A program made the translations under genes and the position numbers. 8,877 nucleotides of DNA from Neisseria lactamica NS19 (GTDB lineage: Bacteria; Pseudomonadota; Gammaproteobacteria; Burkholderiales; Neisseriaceae), in the NCBI GenBank assembly GCA_000193795.2, contig AEPI01000084.1, positions 1-8,877 of the forward strand. The letters run 5' to 3'. Shown here piece by piece: positions 1-4,454 of this stretch (its first letter is position 1; each line of letters opens with the position of its first letter). The notes under the pieces are model-generated. The model saw nothing but the letters and a program-made list of their open reading frames with translations, was not told where the DNA came from and ran no database searches.

Positions 1-681
1 TGTCTGGCGCAAGACGACACCCTGTCCGAACTGCCGGGACTGATTAACCGCCAACTGACCGAAAAAAACCTAAAAGTAGAAAAGGCATCCGCCGCCGTCA
101 TTGACGCCACCATTATTCAGACCGCCGGCAGCAAACAGCGTCAGGCTATAGAAGTTGACGAGGAAGGACACGTCAGCGGCCAAACCACACCGAGTAAAGA
201 CAGCGATACCCGCCGGACAAAGAAAAACGGTTTATACAGACTCGGTTACAAACAACATACCCGTACCGATGAGGAAGGCTATATTGAGAAACTGCACATT
301 ACCCCCGCCAATACCAATGAGTGCAACCACCTGTCGCCTTTGCTGGAAGGGATAGCCGAAGGTACAACCGTCTATGCCGACAAAGGCTATGACAGTGAGG
401 AAAACCGACAACATCTGAAAGAGCATCGGCTGCCGGACGGCATTATGCGCAAAGCCCACCGCAACCGTCCGCTGACGGAAGCGCAAACCAAACGCAACCG
501 ATATTTGTCAAAGACCCGTTATGTGGTCGAACAAAGCTTCGGTACGCTGCACCGTAAATTCCGCTATGCCCGGGCAGCCTATTTCGGACTGAGCAAAGTG
601 AGTGCGCAAAGCCATCTGAAGGCGATGTGTTTGAACCTGTTGAAAGCGGCTAACAGGCTAAGTGTGTCTGCTGTCGCCTGA
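1..681 (+). CDS. IS5-family transposase, C-terminal 226 residues (5' end cut by the window)
   Basis: This is a DDE transposase that cuts and joins the ends of its own IS. The frame is open from base 1 to TGA at 679-681, so the start codon lies upstream; the ATG at 340 is internal, not the start. All three catalytic acidic residues can be placed: D in VIDATIIQ (codon 103-105), D in VYADKGYDS (379-381), and E in RYVVEQSFGTLHRKF (529-531), the last with the IS5-type Y-x(2)-E-x(6)-K/R spacing. The sequence before the catalytic core (LAQDDTLSEL, INRQLTEK) and the end (SHLKAMCLNLLKAANRL) match my memory of the Neisseria IS1106/IS1655 transposases almost word for word. No frameshift or stop is visible, so the element could be active if its missing 5' part is intact. 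Confidence 0.9.
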   Translation, partial: CLAQDDTLSELPGLINRQLTEKNLKVEKASAAVIDATIIQTAGSKQRQAIEVDEEGHVSGQTTPSKDSDTRRTKKNGLYRLGYKQHTRTDEEGYIEKLHITPANTNECNHLSPLLEGIAEGTTVYADKGYDSEENRQHLKEHRLPDGIMRKAHRNRPLTEAQTKRNRYLSKTRYVVEQSFGTLHRKFRYARAAYFGLSKVSAQSHLKAMCLNLLKAANRLSVSAVA

Positions 682-690
682 AAGGCGGCT

Positions 691-713
691 GGATGCCTGA
701 TTATCAGGTATCC
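691..713 (+). other. Hairpin just after the transposase stop
   Basis: GGATGCCTGA (691-700) pairs with TCAGGTATCC (704-713), giving 10 pairs including one G-T wobble around a 3-base loop, beginning 9 bases after the TGA. No T-run follows (the next bases are AAGGGGG), so it is not a standard Rho-independent terminator. It may protect the transposase mRNA 3' end or be an IS-internal structural element. Confidence 0.5.
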
Positions 714-766
714 AAGGGGGATTAAGGGGATATTTGGGTAAAATCAGGAGGTATTGGGGGAGAGAA

Positions 767-799
767 ACAGCCGAAAATCTTTGTTTAGGTTCCGGCTGT
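767..799 (+). other. Inverted repeat in the IS tail, possible weak terminator
   Basis: ACAGCCG (767-773) is matched by CGGCTGT (793-799); two more pairs follow an A/C mismatch. A T6 run (812-817) lies 12 bases beyond the stem, too far for a textbook intrinsic terminator. It could still reduce transcription leaving the IS towards tpsB. Whether it works as a terminator is inference. Confidence 0.4.
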
Positions 800-810
800 C
801 GAGGGAAGGG

Positions 811-828
811 CTTTTTTGCAAAGGTCTC
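811..828 (+). repeat. Probable right terminal inverted repeat of the IS
   Basis: The sequence C-T6-GCAAAGGTCTC ends at 828. Read on the other strand it starts GAGACCTTTGCAAAA, which I recall as the terminus of Neisseria IS1106-type elements. The partner repeat lies outside the window, so the match of the two ends cannot be checked here. Confidence 0.6.
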
Positions 829-914
829 TAACAGTGTTTTACACAACAGCTTAAGAAAAATACGCCGGCAACATCTCAAACACCGCAACCCTTTCAGGCT
901 GCCATAAGGCTTTA

Positions 915-944
915 CAGTATCATTCTTGAAATCTTCAGATACTG
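915..944. promoter_or_regulatory. Inverted repeat CAGTATC...GATACTG upstream of the promoter
   Basis: CAGTATC (915-921) and GATACTG (938-944) are perfect 7-base inverted repeats separated by 16 bases. Inside them, TGAA (927-930) and TTCA (934-937) can form a second small stem. It lies about 40 bases upstream of the -35 box. It could be an operator, or an attenuator for transcription arriving from the IS. Function is inferred only from symmetry and position. Confidence 0.4.
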
Positions 945-958
945 CAAACAGCGCCAGA

Positions 959-970
959 TATCTATAGATA
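959..970. promoter_or_regulatory. Perfect 12-bp palindrome TATCTATAGATA, candidate operator
   Basis: The sequence equals its own reverse complement over 12 bases, centred about 53 bases upstream of the predicted transcription start and ending 11 bases before the -35 box. That is a common place for an activator or repressor dimer. I do not recognise it as the site of a named regulator. Confidence 0.4.
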
Positions 971-981
971 AAGTTAAGAAA

Positions 982-1010
982 TTGACATTTTATAAATAAT
1001 TTTGTAAAAT
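982..1010 (+). promoter_or_regulatory. Sigma70-type promoter for tpsB-tpsA
   Basis: The -35 box TTGACA (982-987) is a perfect consensus. After exactly 17 bases comes TAAAAT (1005-1010), five of six matches to the -10 consensus, in an AT-rich surround. Transcription should start near 1017, leaving a 5' leader of about 40 bases before the tpsB ATG. This is the only clear promoter seen for the two-gene operon. Confidence 0.72.
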
Positions 1011-1055
1011 TTAGTGAATTTATTTTCAAAGTAAAAATATACTGGGTTTGACATT

Positions 1056-2801
1056 ATGTCCGCCATACACACCCATCTGAGTTTAGCTATTTTGGCAGCC
1101 TTTTCTTTTCAGGCTGCACTTGCCGATACCATTGAAGAAAGCGAATCCAGACGTCAGGAAATGCGACGCCGGCAGCAGGAGCAGCAGCTGCAGCGCGAAG
1201 TCGATGTGCGTTTGGACGATACGCGGCAAAGTACGCTTACTCCGTCTGCGGCCGAATCGGCCGAATCCCCCTGTTTCCCCATTCATACCGTTACCCTGAC
1301 CGGCGATGCTGCCGACCGTTTTCAGTTTGCACTTAAAAAAGCCTTGAAAGAAACCGGCTTCCAATCCGGACAATGTTTGGGTGTGCAAGGCATCAACCGC
1401 ATTATGGTTGCGGCACAAAACGCCGTTATCGGCCACGGCTATACCACTACCCGTATTTTGGCCGCACCGCAGGATTTAAACAGCGGAACTTTGGAATTAA
1501 CCGTTTTGCCCGGCAAAGTGCGCTCGGTTCGCACTGATACTTCGCACAACGACCAAACCCGTGCCGCGCGCATTGCCGCCTTTCAAAACGAAATTCCGTT
1601 GAAAGGCGGCGATATTCTGAATCTGCGCCGTATCGAGCAGGGGCTGGAAAATCTCAAGCGCGTACCCACCGCGGAAGCCGATATTCAAATCGTTCCCGCC
1701 GATGCACCCGATGAAAGCGACATCATTGTTGCCTGGCGGCAGCGGCTGCTGCCCTACCGCCTGTCGCTCGGTGTGGACGACTCCGGCAGCAAAACCACCG
1801 GCAAATACCAAGGCAGCCTGACTTTCTCTGCCGACAACCCTTTCGGCTTGAGCGATCTATTTTATCTGTCCTACGGCCGCCATCTCGGCCATACCGACGC
1901 CCATACCGACTCCGAGGGCAAAAAAACCGCCGGTGGCATCCAAAGCTACGCCTTTCACTATTCCGTTCCTGCGGGCAACTGGCTGTGGAGCTGGAACCAC
2001 AACTATTACCGCTACCACCAAGCCGTGGCGGGTATCAATGAAGTGTACGACTACAACGGCAAAAGCCGTGGCAGCGACATCGGATTTACCCGCCTGCTGT
2101 ACCGTGATGCGCGGCGCAAGAGCCATATCGGCTTCAAACTGTGGCAGAAAGAAAACCAAAGTTTTATCGATGATGCCGAAGTCGAAGTACAGCGCCGTAA
2201 AACCGCCGGTTGGCAGTTGAGCCTAAAACACAAGGAATACATCGGCCGCAGCACTTTGGATATCGGCCTTGGCTACAAGCGCGGCACCGGCATGGCCGAT
2301 GCCATTGCCGCCCCTGAAGAGGTGTTTGATGAAGGCACTTCGAGAATGAAGGTGATCACTGCCGACATCAGCTATAACCACCCCTTCCAAATCGGCCGGC
2401 AGCACTTCGTATATGACACCGCCCTGCATGCCCAGTGGAATAAAACCCCGCTGACGCCTTTGGACAAAATCGCCATCGGCGGTCGCTACACCGTGCGCGG
2501 CTTCGACGGCGAAAGCTCACTGTCGGCCGAGCGCGGCTGGTACTGGCGCAACGAAGCCGGCTGGTATTTTCAGGCTGCCCACCAGTTTTATCTGGCGCTA
2601 GACGGCGGCCATGTTTCCGGCGACTCGGCGCAATACCTGCTCGGCCAAACCCTAATCGGCACCGCCGCCGGCCTGCGCGGCCAGTTCAAAGCAGGCGGCA
2701 GCCTGAATTACGACCTGTTTGTCGGCAAACCGATTAAAAAACCGCAAGGCTTTAGCAAACGTACCGCCGTTTTCGGCTTCAACCTAAACTATTCGTTTTA
2801 A
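1056..2801 (+). CDS. tpsB: TpsB outer-membrane transporter of a two-partner secretion system (ShlB/FhaC/HecB family)
   Basis: This 581-residue Omp85-superfamily protein exports the partner TpsA encoded downstream. It has a signal peptide (1 to about 23, hydrophobic core LAILAAFSFQAALA), a charged Glu/Arg/Gln-rich helix (about 25-55) corresponding to the plug helix H1, a first POTRA domain (about 73-155) with a likely disulfide pair C73/C108, a second POTRA domain (about 156-230) and a 16-strand barrel (about 231-581). DNPFGLSD (260-267) and VRGF (480-483, R481, the conserved loop L6 motif inside the barrel) are family hallmarks, and the chain ends in Phe as outer-membrane barrels do. Length is normal. 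ATG 1056 is the first start after an in-frame TAA at 1032-1034; the ribosome-binding site is weak (GGGT, 9 bases upstream). tpsA follows after 75 bases. No defects were seen. Confidence 0.95.
   Translation: MSAIHTHLSLAILAAFSFQAALADTIEESESRRQEMRRRQQEQQLQREVDVRLDDTRQSTLTPSAAESAESPCFPIHTVTLTGDAADRFQFALKKALKETGFQSGQCLGVQGINRIMVAAQNAVIGHGYTTTRILAAPQDLNSGTLELTVLPGKVRSVRTDTSHNDQTRAARIAAFQNEIPLKGGDILNLRRIEQGLENLKRVPTAEADIQIVPADAPDESDIIVAWRQRLLPYRLSLGVDDSGSKTTGKYQGSLTFSADNPFGLSDLFYLSYGRHLGHTDAHTDSEGKKTAGGIQSYAFHYSVPAGNWLWSWNHNYYRYHQAVAGINEVYDYNGKSRGSDIGFTRLLYRDARRKSHIGFKLWQKENQSFIDDAEVEVQRRKTAGWQLSLKHKEYIGRSTLDIGLGYKRGTGMADAIAAPEEVFDEGTSRMKVITADISYNHPFQIGRQHFVYDTALHAQWNKTPLTPLDKIAIGGRYTVRGFDGESSLSAERGWYWRNEAGWYFQAAHQFYLALDGGHVSGDSAQYLLGQTLIGTAAGLRGQFKAGGSLNYDLFVGKPIKKPQGFSKRTAVFGFNLNYSF
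1095..1117 (+). repeat. Uptake-sequence-like inverted pair in the tpsB signal-peptide region
   Basis: GCAGCCT (1095-1101) and AGGCTGC (1111-1117) are inverted copies of the uptake-sequence core separated by a pyrimidine-rich 9-base loop. They lie in the codons for the hydrophobic core of the signal peptide. Similar pairing is seen at the start of tpsA (3005-3034). Confidence 0.4.
1811..1822 (+). repeat. Near-match DNA uptake sequence (11/12) in tpsB
   Basis: AGGCAGCCTGAC differs from the 12-base word only at the last base. A reverse-strand near match (TTCAGGCTGCCC) is at 2569-2580 and a forward one (CGGCAGCCTGAA) at 2696-2707, also in tpsB. Confidence 0.5.
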
Positions 2802-2876
2802 CCGGAGAAAACACGGGCACCACCTGCATTTGGGCTGCCTTTCCCCACCCCCGCACACACTACGGATACCCCCGCC
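2802..2876 (+). other. tpsB-tpsA intergenic spacer
   Basis: These 75 bases contain no convincing promoter, terminator or strong ribosome-binding site. The best purine stretch before the tpsA ATG is CGGA at 2863-2866, about 10 bases upstream, and the bases directly before the ATG are C-rich. Cotranscription with tpsB is the likely source of tpsA expression. Confidence 0.55.
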
Positions 2877-4454
2877 ATGAACAAACACCGCCATAAAACC
2901 GTCTTCAACCGCACCCGCGGCATCCTGATGGCCGTAGCCGAGACTGCCATCGGGCAGGGCAAAAGTCCCGGCGAGCGCTCAGGCGGAGAAACCGGTGGCG
3001 GTGACGGCAGCCTAAAAACCCGTTCAGGCTGCCGTTTGCATTTGGGCACGCTGACTTTCAGCCTGCTGCTCGGTTTCGGTTCGGCCCTGATTGTGCCCGC
3101 CACCGCTGCCGACATCCAAGCCGACAAATCCGCCCCCAAATCCCAGCAACCCGTCATCCTGCAAACCGGCAACGGACTGCCGCAGGTCAATATCCAAACC
3201 CCCACCGCCCACGGCGTATCCGTCAACCAATACCGCCGTTTCGATGTCGACACGCGCGGCACCATTCTCAACAACAGCCATAAAAGCCTATCCACCCGCC
3301 AGGCCGGCTGGATACAGGGCAACCCCTTTCTCGCCCGCGGCGAAGCCCGTGTAATCGTCAACCAAATCAACAGCAGCGACCCGAGCCGGCTAAACGGCTA
3401 TATCGAAATCGCCGGCCGCCGCGCCGAAGTGGTAATGGCCAACCCCGCCGGCATCCGCGTCGACGGCGGCGGCTTTACCAACAGCGCAGGCGCCACCCTC
3501 ACTACCGGCCGTCCCATCCTGGCAGAAGGCCGTTTCGACGGTTTGGACATCGGCAGCGGCCGCATCGAAATCGGCGCTCAGGGTCTTGACGGGCGCGATA
3601 CCGACTACACCCGCATTCTCAGCCGTGCCGCCAAGATTGACGGCGGCATTTGGGGGCAGGACGTCCAAGTGATTGCCGCCGGCGGCCAAACCGACGCAGC
3701 AGACAGCCTGAAAGACGCCGCCGCACCCCGCGCCCCGTCTTCATCCGCCCCCGTCTTTGCCATCGACACCGGCGCCCTTGGCGGCATGTATGCCGGCAAA
3801 ATCACCCTGATTGCCGCCGACAACGGCAGCGGCATCCGCAATGCCGGCAAGATTTACGCCGGTGCCGGCGGCGTGACCCTCAGTGCCGACGGAACACTGG
3901 CCAACAGCGGCACGGTTGCCGCCCAAGACGGCGGCGCCCTGCGTCTTAACGCCGGCCAAACCGACAACAGCGGCACCCTTTACGCCCACGGCCAAAGCAG
4001 CATCGACAGCACAAGCAGCCTGAACAACAGCGGCCGCATTCTCAGCACCTCAGAAACCCGCATCCGCAGCGCCCATATCGGCAACAGCGGCCAAATCAAC
4101 GGCGGCCGTCTCGACATCGCCGCCCCCGTATTGGACAACAGCGGCCGCATCAGCCAAAGCGGCAGTCAGAATCTGGCCGTCGATACCGCCCACCTGGCCA
4201 ACAGCGGCCGCATCGGCCTGCCGGAAAACACAACGGCAGCAGTGGAAACAGTAGCGGCAACAACGGCGGTAACAACGGTAACAGCGGCGCAAACGGTAAC
4301 TCCGGCAACAAGCGGCCCTCCGCCAATAACGGCAACGGCAATAACAGCAACGGCAGCCACACCCAAGTTCCCCCTCCTGCCGACGGCCGCATCAGCGTCT
4401 CCGGCCGTTTGGACAACAGCGGCACCATCGAAGCGGGCGGGCGCACCGCGCTAA
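2877..4454 (+). CDS. tpsA: TpsA large exoprotein, N-terminal reading frame (525 aa, ends after a frameshift)
   Basis: This is the start of a filamentous-haemagglutinin/CdiA-type exoprotein secreted by TpsB. Residues 1-24 (MNKHRHKTVFNRTRGILMAV onwards) are an extended signal peptide region; a Gly-rich linker, a hydrophobic core (about 54-74) and an AxA-type cleavage site near 77-78 follow. The TPS secretion domain spans about 79-330, with NPFL (149-152) and NPAGI (189-193) in place of the usual NPNL and NPNGI. GALGGMYAGKITLIAADNG (299-317) matches the Neisseria HrpA/TpsA equivalent as I recall it. From residue 343 NSG repeats of 18-21 residues form beta-helix coils. After about residue 449 the frame is wrong: the last 76 residues are Ala/Thr/Pro-rich and unrelated, ending at TAA 4452-4454. 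The true continuation is in the frame one base back. If translated alone, this would be a short TPS-domain protein that could still be exported. Confidence 0.9.
   Translation: MNKHRHKTVFNRTRGILMAVAETAIGQGKSPGERSGGETGGGDGSLKTRSGCRLHLGTLTFSLLLGFGSALIVPATAADIQADKSAPKSQQPVILQTGNGLPQVNIQTPTAHGVSVNQYRRFDVDTRGTILNNSHKSLSTRQAGWIQGNPFLARGEARVIVNQINSSDPSRLNGYIEIAGRRAEVVMANPAGIRVDGGGFTNSAGATLTTGRPILAEGRFDGLDIGSGRIEIGAQGLDGRDTDYTRILSRAAKIDGGIWGQDVQVIAAGGQTDAADSLKDAAAPRAPSSSAPVFAIDTGALGGMYAGKITLIAADNGSGIRNAGKIYAGAGGVTLSADGTLANSGTVAAQDGGALRLNAGQTDNSGTLYAHGQSSIDSTSSLNNSGRILSTSETRIRSAHIGNSGQINGGRLDIAAPVLDNSGRISQSGSQNLAVDTAHLANSGRIGLPENTTAAVETVAATTAVTTVTAAQTVTPATSGPPPITATAITATAATPKFPLLPTAASASPAVWTTAAPSKRAGAPR
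3005..3034 (+). repeat. Inverted uptake-sequence-like repeat in the tpsA leader region
   Basis: CGGCAGCCT (3005-3013) and AGGCTGCCG (3026-3034) are perfect 9-base inverted repeats, each part of a near-match uptake sequence (the right arm belongs to TTCAGGCTGCCG at 3023-3034, 11/12). Two further pairs (3015/3024 and 3016/3023) are possible beyond one mismatch. The repeat encodes residues 43-53, between the extended signal peptide region and the hydrophobic core. Inverted uptake-sequence pairs usually sit after genes as terminators; here one is inside a coding region and no T-run follows. Confidence 0.55.
3111..3869 (+). other. TPS secretion domain of TpsA (Haemagg_act family)
   Basis: Residues about 79-330 hold the domain recognised by the POTRA region of TpsB. 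Visible landmarks in order are PVILQTGNGLPQVNIQTPT, VSVNQYRRFDVDTRGTILNN, NPFLARGEARVIVNQINSS, RLNGYIEIAGRRAEVVMANP and VDGGGFTNSAGATLTTG. This order and wording is that of the haemagglutination-activity domain of FhaB/HrpA proteins. The Asn-to-Ala change at residue 191 (NPAG) departs from the common NPNG. Confidence 0.88.
3903..4213 (+). repeat. NSG beta-helix coil repeats before the frameshift
   Basis: Asn-Ser-Gly triplets start at 3903, 3966, 4026, 4083, 4137 and 4200, spaced 63, 60, 57, 54 and 63 bases (18-21 residues, one beta-helix turn). The 14-base word AACAGCGGCCGCAT (NSGRI) is identical at 4026, 4137, 4200 and again at 6698. After the shift the pattern resumes in the other frame at 4415 and 4475 (60 bases apart), which ties the two frames into one gene. 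Confidence 0.8.
4229..4371 (+). repeat. Gly/Asn/Ser-rich low-complexity tract at the frame change
   Basis: Read in the downstream frame, the tract is almost entirely Gly, Asn and Ser (for example NGSSGNSSGNNGGNNGNSG) and is built of imperfect GGY-AAC and AGY units; it ends near THTQVPPP-type sequence. It looks like a flexible insert between beta-helix coils: the NSG ladder stops at 4200 and restarts at 4415. Imperfect short repeats of this kind are prone to length changes by strand slippage, normally in multiples of three. Confidence 0.65.

Larger units (their letters stand above)
1..828 (+). mobile_element. Right-hand part of an IS5-family insertion sequence (IS1106/IS1655-like)
   Basis: The left end lies outside the window. 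What is present is the 3' part of a DDE transposase gene (stop at 679-681), a roughly 145-base non-coding tail with two hairpins, and a probable right terminal repeat ending TTGCAAAGGTCTC at 816-828. Seen: an open transposase frame and a sharp change to AT-rich, non-coding sequence after about 828. Known: Neisseria IS1106-type elements have an IS5-family transposase followed by a short G-rich tail and ends carrying this kind of terminus (from memory). Inferred: the element inserted upstream of the tpsBA operon in the same orientation. The exact right boundary may be 827 or 828; CTAA at 828-831 would fit the YTAR target duplication of this IS group, but the left copy is not visible. Confidence 0.82.
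829..1055. other. AT-rich intergenic control region of the tpsBA operon
   Basis: These 227 bases between the IS end and the tpsB start hold no credible gene; the open minus-strand frame over 658-1029 has no recognisable protein content and straddles the IS boundary. The region contains an uptake-sequence-like word in reverse orientation (TTCAGGCTGCCA, 893-904), an inverted repeat (915-944), a perfect palindrome (959-970) and a strong promoter (982-1010). It is clearly richer in A and T than the flanking genes. Confidence 0.7.

Noticed and set aside
340..681. A separate 113-residue gene starting at ATG 340
   Set aside because: The same frame is open upstream to base 1 and contains the first catalytic Asp; this is the C-terminal part of the transposase, not an independent gene.
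658..1029. A 123-codon minus-strand frame covering the IS tail and the intergenic region
   Set aside because: It crosses the IS boundary and the promoter, and shows no domain or plausible start context.
2794..2815. GTTTT/AAAAC inverted arms around the tpsB stop as a terminator between tpsB and tpsA
   Set aside because: The arms are only 5 bases of A-T-rich pairing without a following T-run, and tpsA has no promoter of its own, so a terminator here is unlikely.
2825..3047. An 11-base direct repeat TGCATTTGGGC at 2825-2835 and 3037-3047
   Set aside because: Only two copies, one intergenic and one coding, with no further flanking similarity beyond short G/C-rich words; probably chance.
2798..3370. 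A 190-codon minus-strand open frame overlapping the start of tpsA
   Set aside because: It lies opposite the well-supported signal peptide and TPS domain, and its translation resembles no protein family I know.
3903..4213. CRISPR-like spacing of the repeated AACAGCGGCCGCAT word
   Set aside because: The copies are in-frame NSGRI codons at beta-helix periodicity; the intervening sequence is coding, and there is no constant repeat length or leader.
4218..4235. Programmed -1 ribosomal frameshifting at CCGGAAAACA
   Set aside because: The direction is right, but the heptamer G-GAA-AAC does not fit the X-XXY-YYZ slippery pattern, and the four-A run is short for transcriptional slippage. A fixed base loss or sequence error is simpler, though recoding is not formally excluded.
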